Assembly: GCF_965198575.1 (NCBI RefSeq)
Contig: NZ_OZ240671.1
Span: 2,604,001 to 2,668,000 of the forward strand
Source: Lichenicola sp965198575
GTDB lineage: Bacteria > Pseudomonadota > Alphaproteobacteria > Acetobacterales > Acetobacteraceae
Direction: 5' to 3'
Length of the DNA stretch: 64,000 bases
Positions 33,823 to 45,207 of this stretch are shown here, piece by piece (position 1 is the stretch's first letter; each line of letters begins with the position of its first letter). The notes beneath the pieces are model-generated. The model did no database searches. It saw only the letters and a list, made by a program, of their open reading frames with translations, and was not told the origin of the DNA. The position numbers were made by a program, and so were the translations under genes.

Positions 33823-34489
33823 ACGGGCGAATGCAGGCGTGCCGGAACCGGACTGGCTGCTGTGGGCGCGCGAGGTGCAGGCGGTGGCGCAGAGTGGGCT
33901 CGCCTTCACCCGCGACCCCTACGATGTCGAGCGCTACCAGGCGCTGACCGCACTGGCGGCACGGATGATGGCGGCCTCCGATCCCAGCGCCGGCAATGCC
34001 GACACGTTGCACCGGCTGTTCGCCGCGGAGACGGGATATGCCACCCCGAAGGTCGATGTGCGCGGTGCCGTGTTCGACCGCCAGGGCCGTCTGCTGATGG
34101 TGCGCGAGTTGGCCGACCAGGGACGGTGGACGCTCCCGGGCGGCTGGGCCGACGTCAACCAGACCGCCTCGGAGTGCGCCGAGCGGGAGGTGGCGGAGGA
34201 GTCCGGCTACAGCGTGCGCGCCTCGAAGCTGGCGCTGGTGCATGACCGCGGTCGGCAGGGCCACCATCCGACCGGGCCGTTCTCGATCTACAAGCTGTTC
34301 TTCCTGTGCGAGCTGCTCGATGACACGCCCGACCCCGCGGCGGCGGCCAATATCGAGACCAGCGAGGCGCGGTTCTTTGGCGAAGGCGAGATCCCGCAGG
34401 ACCTCTCGACCGGCCGCGTGCTGTCGCACCAGATCGCGCGCCTGTTCGTCCATCGCGCACATCCTGAACTGCCGACCGAGTTCGACTGA
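33815..34489 (+). CDS. NUDIX hydrolase with an N-terminal X-linked-hydrolase domain
   Basis: 224 residues from ATG 33815, overlapping the modC stop by eight bases, with GGAGAG upstream. Residues ~8-65 match the small helical domain found before some NUDIX domains (WLLWAREVQAVAQSGLAF ... DVERYQAL). The NUDIX box is GWADVNQTASECAEREVAEE followed by SGY. This subfamily often acts on nucleoside diphosphate-X compounds such as ADP-ribose or sugar nucleotides. Its overlap with modC suggests cotranscription, but a link to molybdate is not evident. Confidence 0.9.
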   Translation: MDERANAGVPEPDWLLWAREVQAVAQSGLAFTRDPYDVERYQALTALAARMMAASDPSAGNADTLHRLFAAETGYATPKVDVRGAVFDRQGRLLMVRELADQGRWTLPGGWADVNQTASECAEREVAEESGYSVRASKLALVHDRGRQGHHPTGPFSIYKLFFLCELLDDTPDPAAAANIETSEARFFGEGEIPQDLSTGRVLSHQIARLFVHRAHPELPTEFD

Positions 34490-34504
34490 TCGCGCGCACC
34501 GGTC

Positions 34505-36349
34505 TCAGCAGCCGGTGATCAGTTCCTTGATGCGGGTGGCGAGTGCCTCCATGGCGAAGGGCTTGGTCAGGACGTGCATGCCGGGGTCGAGATGGCCGTG
34601 GCTGAGCACCGCGTTCTCGGCGTAGCCGGTGATGAACAGCACCTGCAGGCCGGGCCGCTGCACCCGCGCCACGTCGGCCATCTGGCGTCCGTTCATGCCC
34701 CCCGGCAGCCCGACATCGGTGACCACGAGATCCACTCGCGCGTCCGACTGCAGCACAGCCAGACCGGCCGCACCGTCGGCCGCCTCGATCGCCGTGTAGC
34801 CCAGGTCCTGCAGCACCTCGGCCACCAGCATGCGCACGGTGGGCTCGTCATCGACCACCAGCACGGTCTCGCCCTCGCCGGCGCGTGGCAGCTCACCGGG
34901 GTCGGCGGGCTCCTCCGGCGTCGCCGCATGGCCGACGTGGCGCGGCAGGTAGATGCACACCAGGCTGCCGTCGCCGGGCTCCGAATAGATCCGCACCTGG
35001 CCGCCGGACTGGCGCGCGAAGCCGTAGATCATCGACAGCCCGAGTCCGGTGCCGACGCCGATCGGCTTGGTGGTGAAGAATGGGTCGAACGCGCGCGCGA
35101 CCACCTCGGGCGTCATGCCGGTGCCGCTGTCGCTCACGCATAACGAAACGTACTGGCCCGGCGGAATGTCGCGGTCGGCGGCGGCGCGCCGGTCCAGCCA
35201 GCGATTGCCGGTTTCGATAGTCAGCCGGCCGCCATCCGGCATCGCGTCGCGGGCGTTGATGCACAGGTTCAGCAGCGCATTCTCGAGCTGGCCCGGATCG
35301 CACAATGTCGGCCACAGACCGGCCGCGGCCACCGTCTCGATGGCGATCGCCGGGCCCATGGTGCGGCGGACCAGATCCTCCATCCCGGCGACCAGGCGAT
35401 TGACGTCCACCGGCTTGGGATCGAGCGTCTGCTGCCGGGAGAAGGCCAGCAGCCGGTGCGTCAAGGCGGCCGCGCGCCGGGCCGCGCCTTGCGCCGCCAC
35501 CACGTAGCGGTCGATCTCGCTGACCCGGCCCTGCGCGACCCGTGTCTGCAGCAGCTCCAGGCTGCCGGTGATGCCGGTCAGCAGGTTGTTGAAATCATGC
35601 GCCAGCCCGCCGGTCAGCTGGCCGACCGCCTCCATCTTCTGGCTCTGGCGCAGCTGTTCCTCGGCACGCATGAGCTCGGCCGTGCGCTCGCTGATGCGGC
35701 TCTCCAGCGTCTCGTTCAGCGCACGCAGCTCCGCCTGCGCCCGCGCTCGCTCGGCGACCTCGTTCTGCGACGCCTGGAACAGCCGCGCATTGTCGATTGC
35801 GGTGGCGGCCTGCCAGGCAAGCTCGGTCGCCAGGCGTTCCTCACGTTCGCCGAATACCCCGGGCTGGCCATGTCCGAAGAGCAGCGCGCCGAGTGTGATG
35901 CCGGACCGCGAGACCACCGGGATTGCCATGTAGCTCCGCACCGGCAGGTGTCCGGCCGGCATCCCGCCATGGCTGCCATAGCGATGGTCGGCCAGCACGT
36001 CGGCGCTGCGCACCACACCCTCCGCCGCGAACGTCGGACCGAACAGTGCCGTGGCACGCGGCAACCCGAATCTGGTGAAGGCCTCGATCGGTGCGCCGAC
36101 CAGGCTTGCCAGGTGCCAGCTGGTTTCGCCGTGTGCGGCGATGTTCTCGAAATAGGCGCCGTAGGCGGCGTGTGTCAGCAGCGTCACCGCCTCGAGAAAG
36201 GCGTGCACCAACCGCGCCGGGTCGAGCTCGGCCGCGAGTCGGCTGCCGACCCGGTTGACCGCCTCGAACGCCTCGACCTGCTCACGAAGACGGGCAAGCT
36301 CGGTCTCGAGCTGGCCCGCTCCGGTCGGCATAGGATCAGGCTGAGGCAT
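34505..36349 (-). CDS. Hybrid histidine kinase: GAF, HisKA, HATPase, receiver
   Basis: 614 residues with no transmembrane segment, so a cytosolic sensor. Residues ~25-195 are a GAF domain, with VRSYMAIPVVSRSGITLGAL. A coiled linker follows (LRALNETLESRISERTAEL). The phospho-accepting His is in LTGGLAHDFNNLLTGI near residue 251. The ATPase has NLCINARDAMPDGG, VSDSGTGM and VGTGLGLSMIYGFA. Residues ~493-610 are a receiver with VLVVDDEPTVRM, the phosphorylated Asp in LVVTDVGLPGGMNG and the LTKPF lysine. No partner response regulator is adjacent. It is convergent with the NUDIX gene. Confidence 0.92.
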   Translation of the reverse strand: MPQPDPMPTGAGQLETELARLREQVEAFEAVNRVGSRLAAELDPARLVHAFLEAVTLLTHAAYGAYFENIAAHGETSWHLASLVGAPIEAFTRFGLPRATALFGPTFAAEGVVRSADVLADHRYGSHGGMPAGHLPVRSYMAIPVVSRSGITLGALLFGHGQPGVFGEREERLATELAWQAATAIDNARLFQASQNEVAERARAQAELRALNETLESRISERTAELMRAEEQLRQSQKMEAVGQLTGGLAHDFNNLLTGITGSLELLQTRVAQGRVSEIDRYVVAAQGAARRAAALTHRLLAFSRQQTLDPKPVDVNRLVAGMEDLVRRTMGPAIAIETVAAAGLWPTLCDPGQLENALLNLCINARDAMPDGGRLTIETGNRWLDRRAAADRDIPPGQYVSLCVSDSGTGMTPEVVARAFDPFFTTKPIGVGTGLGLSMIYGFARQSGGQVRIYSEPGDGSLVCIYLPRHVGHAATPEEPADPGELPRAGEGETVLVVDDEPTVRMLVAEVLQDLGYTAIEAADGAAGLAVLQSDARVDLVVTDVGLPGGMNGRQMADVARVQRPGLQVLFITGYAENAVLSHGHLDPGMHVLTKPFAMEALATRIKELITGC

Positions 36350-36364
36350 CGGCGCGCGGGTGGT

Positions 36365-36586
36365 TCAGCCCGCCGGCCGGCGGGGCGGGGGTGTGCCGTT
36401 GGATGTGCCGCGCAATTCGACCTCGAGCTCGGCGATCCGCTTGCGCACGCTGTCACGCAGCGCCGGAGCGGTATGCACCTTCATCGTGGCGAGGGTTTCG
36501 CGCAGGTCGCGCAGCTGCTTCTGCTTCTCCACCACGTTGCGGCGGATCGGCTGGTTGTCGGAAAATTGTCCCTGGAAGGCGCGCAC
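36365..36586 (-). CDS. Small basic helical protein, unknown
   Basis: 73 residues from GTG 36586, which has GGGAG seven bases upstream. A longer in-frame extension overlaps the divergent gene and looks non-coding. It is mostly a charged helix: RRNVVEKQKQLRDLRETLAT then LRDSVRKRIAELEVELRG, ending in a Pro/Arg-rich tail. Coiled-coil and basic, it may bind nucleic acid or another protein. It ends 15 bases before the kinase start, so it may be cotranscribed with it. No family is recognised. Confidence 0.55.
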   Translation of the reverse strand: MRAFQGQFSDNQPIRRNVVEKQKQLRDLRETLATMKVHTAPALRDSVRKRIAELEVELRGTSNGTPPPRRPAG

Positions 36587-36777
36587 GTTGTTCTCCCGAT
36601 GGTCCCGGCGCGTTTTGCGTCCGAGCTTCTGATTATTGTGGGTCTTGGGCCTGGTAAGGCGTCCCGTTGTATCAAACGTTCCGCCAGGGCGCCCGGTTCG
36701 AGCTTTACGACACACGCCTGAGTCTGGCCAAGCAGTTGGTCGTGTAGCTCCTGGATCACGGCCAGGCAGGACTTGCG

Positions 36778-37425
36778 GTGTCGGGTGATCGCGCAGAGGT
36801 TGCCCCCCTCCACGGGGAACCCGTCCTGAGCCACCACACACTCCTGCACCGGGCGATGCGCCCGCCGGTCGCCCTGCTTGTCGACACCCGTATCACCCCG
36901 GATGCGCTGACCATGCTGCGGCTGGCCACCGGTCTGGCAGCGGCACTCTGCTTTGCGCATGCCGGGGTGCTGCTCGAGGTCGGTGCCGGGCTGTTCCTGC
37001 TGTCGGCGCTGCTGGATCGCGCCGATGGCGAACTTGCGCGCCAGAGCCGGAGGTTCAGCCGCTTCGGGCCGCGGTTCGACCTGGTCTCGGATTGCGTGGC
37101 GACGATGGCGATCTTTGCCGGGCTCGGAATCGGCGTGCGGTCGATGCTGCCGCTGCCTTCCGAATGGCAGCCGATCGCCGGACCGCTGCTGGGACTGTCG
37201 GCGGCCGTTTCGGTCGGTCTGACCTTCACCGAGCTCAGCCGTTCCCCGCCGACCGGGCGGGTGTCTCGCCCCTTCGACCCGGACGACATGATGCTGCTGG
37301 TGCCGCCGGTGATCTGGTGCGGCGGCGCCGGCTGGATCCTGCTCGCCAGCGGACTGCTGACGCCGCTGGCACTGCTCTGCGTCATGACCGGCCGGCTGCG
37401 TGCGTGGCGCCACACCGGTCACTGA
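36778..37425 (+). CDS. CDP-alcohol phosphatidyltransferase family protein
   Basis: 215 residues, GTG start at 36778. The family motif D-x2-DG-x2-AR-x8-G-x3-D-x3-D is present as LLDRADGELARQSRRFSRFG then PRFDLVSD, with all four acidic residues. Hydrophobic helices surround it (ALTMLRLATGLAAALCFAHA, GVLLEVGAGLFLLSALL, PVIWCGGAGWILLASGLLTP). Such enzymes move a phosphatidyl or related group from CDP-activated donors to an alcohol, in phospholipid or inositol-phosphate synthesis. It stands alone, so the alcohol is not known. Confidence 0.82.
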   Translation: MSGDRAEVAPLHGEPVLSHHTLLHRAMRPPVALLVDTRITPDALTMLRLATGLAAALCFAHAGVLLEVGAGLFLLSALLDRADGELARQSRRFSRFGPRFDLVSDCVATMAIFAGLGIGVRSMLPLPSEWQPIAGPLLGLSAAVSVGLTFTELSRSPPTGRVSRPFDPDDMMLLVPPVIWCGGAGWILLASGLLTPLALLCVMTGRLRAWRHTGH

Positions 37426-37443
37426 CGCAGCAGGCCTCGAGGG

Positions 37444-38514
37444 TCAGGCCGCGTTCCTGCCCAGGATCCCGGAGAGCGCGTCGAGCAGGATGTCGCACTC
37501 GGCGTCGGTCCCGATGCTGATCCGCAGGTGATCTGCGATGCGTGGCGCGGTGAAGTGGCGAACCAGCACGCCTCGCGCCCGCAAGGCCGCGTGCAGCTCG
37601 GCGCCGCGATGGTCCGGATGGCGCACGAACAGGAAATTCGCCGAGGAGGGCTGCACCATGAAGCCCCGCGCCCGCAACCCGTCGCTGAGCCGGTCGCGGC
37701 TGCGGATGATGCGGCTCCGCGTCTCCTCGAACCAGCCGGCGTCCTCGATCGCCGCGGTGGCGCCGGCCTCGGCCAGCCGGTCCAGCGGATACGAGTTGAA
37801 GCTGTCCTTCACCCTGACCAGTGCCTCGATCAGCTCCGGATGTCCGATCGCCGATCCCACCCGCAGCCCGGCCAGGGCGCGCGACTTCGACAGCGTCTGC
37901 ACCACCAGCAGGTTCGAATAGTCGGCGATCAGCCGCACCGCCGAGTCACCGCCGAAATCGACATAGGCCTCGTCGATCACCACCGGCTGGGCCGGATGGT
38001 CCTCGAGCAGGGTGCGGATGTCGTCGAGATCCAGGGCGGTGCCTGTGGGCGCGTTCGGGTTGGGCAGGATGATGGCGCCGCACGGCTGCCGGTAATCCTC
38101 GATCCGCACGCGCAGCTCCCGGTCCAGCGCCACGGTGCGGTATTCGACGCCGTACAGCCCGCAATACACAGGATAGAAGCTGTAGGTGATGTCGGGGAAC
38201 AGCAGCGGCGCATCGTGCTGCAGCAGGCCCTGGAACACGTGCGCCAGCACCTCGTCGGAGCCGTTGCCGACGAACACCTGCTCCGGGGCCACGCCGTGCT
38301 GGCGGGCAAGGGCGCCCCGCAGCCGGGCGCTGTTCGGGTCCGGATACAGCCTGAGGGTGTCGTCGGTCGCCGCCCGGATTGCGTCGAGCGCGCGTGGCGA
38401 CGGGCCGTATGGGCACTCGTTGGTATTCAGCTTGACGAGGCCGGCCTGCTTCGGCTGCTCGCCCGGCACGTAGGGGGTCAGCGCGTGCACGCGGTCGGTC
38501 CAGAAGCGGCTCAT
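37444..38514 (-). CDS. hisC: Histidinol-phosphate aminotransferase (HisC-like)
   Basis: 356 residues, PLP fold type I. It converts imidazole-acetol phosphate to histidinol phosphate and often also works on aromatic amino acids. Visible are LVKLNTNECPYGPSP near the N terminus, LYPDPNSARLRGALARQHGV, VFVGNGSDEVLAHVF, NPNAPTG, VVIDEAYVDFGG and the PLP lysine in VQTLSKSRALAGLRVG near residue 210. A C-terminal Arg in LRISIGTDAECDILL binds the substrate carboxylate or phosphate. No other his genes are near. It could serve aromatic amino acid or histidine pathways. Confidence 0.88.
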   Translation of the reverse strand: MSRFWTDRVHALTPYVPGEQPKQAGLVKLNTNECPYGPSPRALDAIRAATDDTLRLYPDPNSARLRGALARQHGVAPEQVFVGNGSDEVLAHVFQGLLQHDAPLLFPDITYSFYPVYCGLYGVEYRTVALDRELRVRIEDYRQPCGAIILPNPNAPTGTALDLDDIRTLLEDHPAQPVVIDEAYVDFGGDSAVRLIADYSNLLVVQTLSKSRALAGLRVGSAIGHPELIEALVRVKDSFNSYPLDRLAEAGATAAIEDAGWFEETRSRIIRSRDRLSDGLRARGFMVQPSSANFLFVRHPDHRGAELHAALRARGVLVRHFTAPRIADHLRISIGTDAECDILLDALSGILGRNAA

Positions 38515-38666
38515 GCGAACGTCCGGGTGGTTCGAGGGAATGGGGGTGGTCGGATGATGGGTTCATATAGGGCGCCGGGCGCACGGTGTCGCGAGCCCCT
38601 GAACCAGCCGGCGGTTCAGGCGTCGGTCCTGAGTTCGACGTTCACTGCGATTTCAAGGAGAGACCG

Positions 38667-39242
38667 ATGCTGCAGAATGTTCCGCCCGGTGTGGGGCGAG
38701 CGCTCCAAGGCCTGCGCGGCAGTGCGGACGACCTGGTGAGCGCCGACGAGGCCTTCGCGTCGGTGCCCGAGGTGATCCAGCTGACCTCTCCCGCCTTTGC
38801 CCAGAACGGTGAGATCCCGTCGATCTATACCGAGGACGGTGAGCGCATTTCGCCGCCGCTGGTGTGGATCGGGGTCCCGCCCGAAGCCGAGAGCCTGGTG
38901 CTGCTGATCGAGGACCAGGACAGCCCGACGCCGCGTCCACTCGTGCATGCCATCCTCGCGAACCTGAAGCCCACGGACGGTGAGTTGGCAGCCGGGGCGC
39001 TACCGAGCCCGGGTCACGAGGGCCAGGATCTCGGCATGGGGCGCAACTCCTACATGCAGCGTGCGTGGCTGCCGCCTGACCCGCCGCGCGGCCATGGAGC
39101 TCACCGCTACGTGTTCCAGATGTTCGCTCTCGATCATGCGCCGGAGTTCCGCAGCTGCCCGGGGCGAAGCGCACTGGTCGACGCGCTGCGCGGGCATGTC
39201 ATCGCTCGCGGCACCCTGGTGGGCACCTATCGGCGGACCTGA
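38667..39242 (+). CDS. YbhB/YbcL-type PEBP family protein
   Basis: 191 residues from ATG 38667, with AAGGAG six bases upstream; earlier in-frame starts lack an SD. The phosphatidylethanolamine-binding-protein fold is shown by QNGEIPSIYTEDGERISPPL, the ligand-site variant LIEDQDSPTPRPLVHAILAN, and GAHRYVFQMFALDHAP. There is no signal peptide, so it is cytoplasmic. Bacterial members are of unclear function. It is a single gene, convergent with the basic coiled-coil gene. Confidence 0.9.
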   Translation: MLQNVPPGVGRALQGLRGSADDLVSADEAFASVPEVIQLTSPAFAQNGEIPSIYTEDGERISPPLVWIGVPPEAESLVLLIEDQDSPTPRPLVHAILANLKPTDGELAAGALPSPGHEGQDLGMGRNSYMQRAWLPPDPPRGHGAHRYVFQMFALDHAPEFRSCPGRSALVDALRGHVIARGTLVGTYRRT

Positions 39243-39258
39243 TCAGGCCGGCATAGAA

Positions 39259-39283
39259 TGGCAGCGGGTTCGGCCCGCTGCCA
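39259..39283. terminator. Strong hairpin between convergent genes
   Basis: TGGCAGCGGG and CCCGCTGCCA form a perfect 10-bp stem with a 5-base loop (TTCGG), 16 bases after the PEBP gene stop and 12 bases from the convergent gene's stop. No clear T-run follows on either strand, so a bidirectional terminator or an mRNA end stabiliser is inferred. Confidence 0.5.
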
Positions 39284-39295
39284 CCGAAGCCTACT

Positions 39296-39763
39296 TCAGG
39301 AAGACGCCAGGTCGGCGTTGTCGTCCTGATTGACGCCACTCCGATCCGGGCGGTGGTGATTTGTGCGGCTCGACGTCGCGCGACGTACCCGGGCCGCAGG
39401 TTCCGCAGCTGCAGGATTGCTGGAAGCCTTGGCCCGGGTCGTTCGGGCCGGAGCCGCATCGGCTGCGGCGGCGAGGTGACGCTGCAGCTTGGCAACGTCC
39501 TCCTCGAGTTCTGCGACACGGTCGTTGGCATCATGCACCGCCGCTTGCACGGTGCGATTCTTGAGCCGCAACATCGTGTTGGCACGCTCGAGCTTTTCCA
39601 CCCGGGCACGCAACTCGTCCTTGCTCTGCTTGGGCGAAGCGGTCGCGATACGGCCGGCCTGTCCGGACTTTGCCGAACCGGGCTTGCCGGCAGTCGCGGG
39701 CCGACCAACCGGCCTCTTGATTGCCTTTCCGGTCGGCGACAGACGCTTGGTCGATGGCGGCAT
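39296..39763 (-). CDS. Basic AT-hook/coiled-coil protein, histone-like
   Basis: 155 residues with GGGAG nine bases upstream of ATG 39763. The first 45 residues are Lys/Arg/Pro/Gly-rich with an AT-hook-like KRPVGRPA. Residues ~50-95 are a coiled coil (ELRARVEKLERANTMLRLKN ... DRVAELEEDVAKLQRHLAAA). The tail is Ala/Arg-rich, then acidic. This suggests a dimeric protein that binds AT-rich DNA, possibly a small nucleoid or regulatory protein. The family is not recognised. It is not near any partner. Confidence 0.75.
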   Translation of the reverse strand: MPPSTKRLSPTGKAIKRPVGRPATAGKPGSAKSGQAGRIATASPKQSKDELRARVEKLERANTMLRLKNRTVQAAVHDANDRVAELEEDVAKLQRHLAAAADAAPARTTRAKASSNPAAAEPAARVRRATSSRTNHHRPDRSGVNQDDNADLASS

Positions 39764-40069
39764 TCAGAACTCCCAGACGCAGTCCCCCGACGAAATCGAC
39801 GAGGCTGCATTTTTGATAAACTGCTACATATGGGACGCGAAGAAGCGACCGCAGTTCCCGGTTCCTGCCGCACTGTCAAGTAGAAGGGCGCACAAGCAAA
39901 TCGAGATGCATCGTGCACAAGAAGACTTTGAAGATCACATCAATGATCTTGCGGATCGGATTTGTGCCTCACAATGCCGGGATGTAGAGCTGTTTCATCC
40001 GTCGGTTCGTGCCGATGTTACAGTTCGATAACTGCCAAAGGCTCCGCTCTACCCAAGTGCGGTCGGAAT
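39764..40069. other. Intergenic stretch, no gene seen
   Basis: 306 bases, markedly AT-richer than the surroundings, upstream of the AT-hook gene (minus) and downstream of the ankyrin gene (minus). It should contain the AT-hook gene promoter in the AT-rich patch at 39809-39832. Only short, unconvincing frames are present. No tRNA, small RNA or repeat was recognised. Confidence 0.5.
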
Positions 40070-40606
40070 TTAGCGCCGCTCGGCCATTCGCTGCGAGAGG
40101 CTGTGGTTGCCATGTCGTTCGGCGAGCATGCGGGCGCTGATGCCTTCTCCATCGACCAGATCCACGTCCGCGCCCTGTTCGACCAGGTAGGCTGCCATCG
40201 CCTCGCGGCCGAACATCACCGCGAACATCAGCGGCGTGCGACCGACATTGTTGACGGCATCGACGGTGCCGCCCGCCTCGATCAGGAGCCGTGCCAACGG
40301 GATGTCGCCCTTGAAGGCGACGCCGCAGAGAGCCGTGTTGCCCTTGGCGTCGCGGGCGTCCGGAGACGCGCCGCGCCTCAGGAGCAGGGCGGTGGCCGAG
40401 AGGTGGCCGTTATAGGAGGCCAGGATCAGCGGCCTGTAGCCCTTGCCATCGGTACGCTCGATGTCGGCGCCGGCATCCAGGAACTGCTCCAGCAGGTCGT
40501 CCTGGCCCTCGCGAGCCGCATTGAAATACAGCGCCTCGATCTGCTCGTAGGTGAAGCCGGCCGGGGGTGCCGGGACGGGGCTCTGATCGGCCTGCTGGTT
40601 GGACAT
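40070..40606 (-). CDS. Ankyrin repeat protein
   Basis: 178 residues without a signal peptide. Three to four ankyrin repeats run from ~30 to ~165: GYRPLILASYNGHLSATALL, GNTALCGVAFKGDIPLARLL, GRTPLMFAVMFGREAMAAYL and a last partial one. The repeats form a protein-binding surface. A short N-terminal linker is Pro/Ala-rich. The partner cannot be told from context; it lies alone between the AT-hook gene and treY. Confidence 0.9.
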   Translation of the reverse strand: MSNQQADQSPVPAPPAGFTYEQIEALYFNAAREGQDDLLEQFLDAGADIERTDGKGYRPLILASYNGHLSATALLLRRGASPDARDAKGNTALCGVAFKGDIPLARLLIEAGGTVDAVNNVGRTPLMFAVMFGREAMAAYLVEQGADVDLVDGEGISARMLAERHGNHSLSQRMAERR

Positions 40607-40660
40607 GTCGGGAAGCCCCTGGGTCTCGGTCCCAGAGGTTAGCGCCCATGCCCGGAAAAG

Positions 40661-43431
40661 TCAGCGGGAAACCGGGTCAGGCCGCAGGACGACCGCCGGC
40701 AGGGTCTCGAACAGCATGCCGAGAGAGACCGCCCCACCCTCGATGTGCCGCCCGCTCAGCCAGTCGGTCCAGCCACCTTCGGGCAGTTGCGCCGTCGTGT
40801 CCTCCCAGTCCGGATCGGTTTCGCGAAGCCCGGGGAAGCGTGCCACCAGCACCACCAGGCGCTCGCCGTCCCGGGCGCGCAGGTAGCCCAGGGCCTGGTC
40901 CGACTTCGTCCCCTCGATGGCGATCGCCTCGTAGGAGCCGCCGGCAAACAGGGCCTCCAGGTCGGTGCGGAGCTTCAGCAGCAGCAAGGTCACCGCCAGC
41001 TTGATGCGCCCGTCATGCCAGCTCTGCAGCAGCTCCGACAGCAGCCGGCCGCGATCCGCCAGGGCTTCCAGGCGCGGCTGAAGTTCGGCCAGTGCGGCCT
41101 CGCGCACCGCGTAATCCACCGGGCGTCGGTTATCCGGATCGACCAGGCTCAGGTCCCAGAACTCGCAGCCCTGGTAGATGTCGGGCATCCCGGGGAGCGT
41201 CAGCTTCATCACGGTCTGGATCAGGCTGTTCTGCACGCCCAGACGCGCGACACGGTGGGCGAATGGCAGGAAACTAGCCAGGAAGCCGCCCCGGTTGGCA
41301 TCCAGAGCGTCACGGGTAAAGGCCTGCATCGCCTCCTCGTAGGCGGTATCGGGCGAGGTCCAGGTGGAATGCAGCTTGGCCTCGCGCATCGACTTCTCGA
41401 GCGCGCCCTTGAGACGTTCGCCATAAACCTGAAGCGCCGCCTCGTCGATCTGCTCCAGCATCTCGACCGGCCATGAGCCGACCAGAAGCTGGTAGAGCAG
41501 GTATTCGTCGTTGCGATCCGGCGGTGCATTGCCCTCGACATCGCCACGACGGGCCCGCAGCAGCCGGCTCCAGGTGGTGACCTGGCGGCTCCATTCCTCG
41601 GGCATGTCGGACAGCACTGCCAGGCGGGCGCGGGTATCCTCGCCGCGCTTGGTGTCGTGCGTCGAGGTGCCGAGCATGGTGTTCGGCCAGTTCCGCGCGC
41701 GCTGCCCGTTCGCCTTGTGGAACGCGTTGGCGTTGATGCCGAAGCGGTCCGGTTCGCCACCGACTTCGTTCAGCGCCACGTGACGGTTGTAGCGATAGAA
41801 GGTGGTGTCCTCGAGACCCTTGGCCATCACCGGGCCGGAATATTGCTGCAGCTTCATCGCGAACCGCAGCACGGCGGTGCGACTGAAGCCGCTCTTCGGT
41901 GCAGCCACGGCCTCGCCGGAGAGCACGCCATGCAGGAAGTCGAACACCGACGGATCGATGTTCTTGTCGCCGCGCCGCGCCTGTGCCACCGCCCAGTCGA
42001 GGTCACGCCGATCCGCATCCTCCTGCGCGCCGTCCATGTCGATATAGGTGCGATAGACCGGGAAGTGGGCGACGATCTGCTTGATCGCGCGCTGCAGGAT
42101 GTGGCGGGTGAAGTCGGCGGTCATCGGGTTCTGCCGCGCCACACGGCCGGCATCGCGACCGAGCACGTTCAGCTCGCTCGCCATCTCGTTCTCCATGATG
42201 CGGATTTTGCACTCACGGACGATGTCGGCGAAGGGCGTGACCAGCCCGGTGAAGGATTGGTAGGTGCGGGTGAAGCTTTCCTCGGCAGCGGGATTGATCA
42301 TCACGCCGAGCACCAGGTTGGTGAAATCGTAGCCGGTGGTGCCGTCGACCGGCCAGTCCTCGCGGAGCTGCTCGTGAGCCGCGAGGATCTTCTCGATCAC
42401 GAGATAGAACGGCCGCGTCGAGGCCGCGCGCAGGTCGTCGAAGTAGCGCTTCGGGTCGAGCAATCCGTCGACATGGTCGAGCCGGATGCCGTCGAGCGTG
42501 CCGTCCTCGACCATCGGCATGATGCGGGCATGCGCGTGCCGGAAAACCTCCGGCAATTCCATGCGCAAGCCGGCCAGGTCGTTGATGTTGAAGAACCGGC
42601 GGTAGTTGATGTCGTCGCCGGCAACGCCATAATAGGCGATCCGCCAGAACTGCTGCTGGATGAGCGCATCGAGCGCTTCCCAGTCGGCGTTCAGCGACTC
42701 GATCTGGATGTCGAGCGCAGCGCGGCTGGTGTCGTTGTCGCGCAAGAGGGTGGCGAGTTGTTGCTTGAGCACGAGGGCGCGCTCGGCCACCTGGGGGCGC
42801 CACATGGGCAGGTCGGAAAACAGGTCACTCAGGCGATCGAGTCCGGCGTCCTCGTGCGCGAGAACGCGGTCATAGAACAGCGGGCAGATCGGCAGCTTGT
42901 GGCTGTCATAGGCCCAGATCGCCAACGAGCCCTCGGCCTCGTCGTATTTCAGCTTCAGGTTGCCAGCCTTGAGCTCGACGCCGTACTGGTCGCCGAGGAA
43001 CGGCACCAGCAGCTTGTTCAGCAGATAGCGGCGGTCCGGATCCCAATCGATATCGAACCAGCCTGCATGTTCGGAGTCCGGGCCCCACTCCAGCACGTCG
43101 AGCCATAATGGGTTGTCGGAACCTCCGACCCCCATGTGGTTGGGCACGAAATCGAGGATCTGGCCGAGCCCGGCACCCCTGAAGGCAGCCACCATGGCGG
43201 AGAAATCGGCCTCGGTGCCGAGCTCCGGATTGAGCGCCTGGTGGTCCGTGATGTCGTAGCCGTGCGTGCTGCCTGGACGCGCCTTGAGGTAGGGCGAGGC
43301 ATAGACGTGACTGACCCCGAGCCGCCCGAGATACGGCGCGATCACAGCGGCGTCCTGGAACCCGAAACCGGCGTGGAACTGCAGGCGATACGTCGCGCGC
43401 GGGACGATCGCCGGCACGGTGTCAGACGAAT

Positions 43432-43435
<4 letters not shown>
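40661..43435 (-). CDS. treY: Malto-oligosyltrehalose synthase TreY
   Basis: 924 residues from ATG 43435, which overlaps the treZ stop by ATGA. It isomerises the reducing-end alpha-1,4 link of a maltodextrin to the alpha,alpha-1,1 link of trehalose. The N terminus is PRATYRLQFHAGFGFQDAA. GH13 motifs include LDFVPNHMGVGG, GIRLDHVDGLLDPKRYFDDL with the nucleophile Asp, and FYLVIEKILAAHE with the acid Glu. TreY-specific segments near TTGYDFTNLVLG and LGTSTHDTKRGEDTRARLA are intact. Last gene of treX-treZ-treY. Confidence 0.95.
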
Positions 43436-45203
<1,768 letters not shown>

Positions 45204-45207
<4 letters not shown>

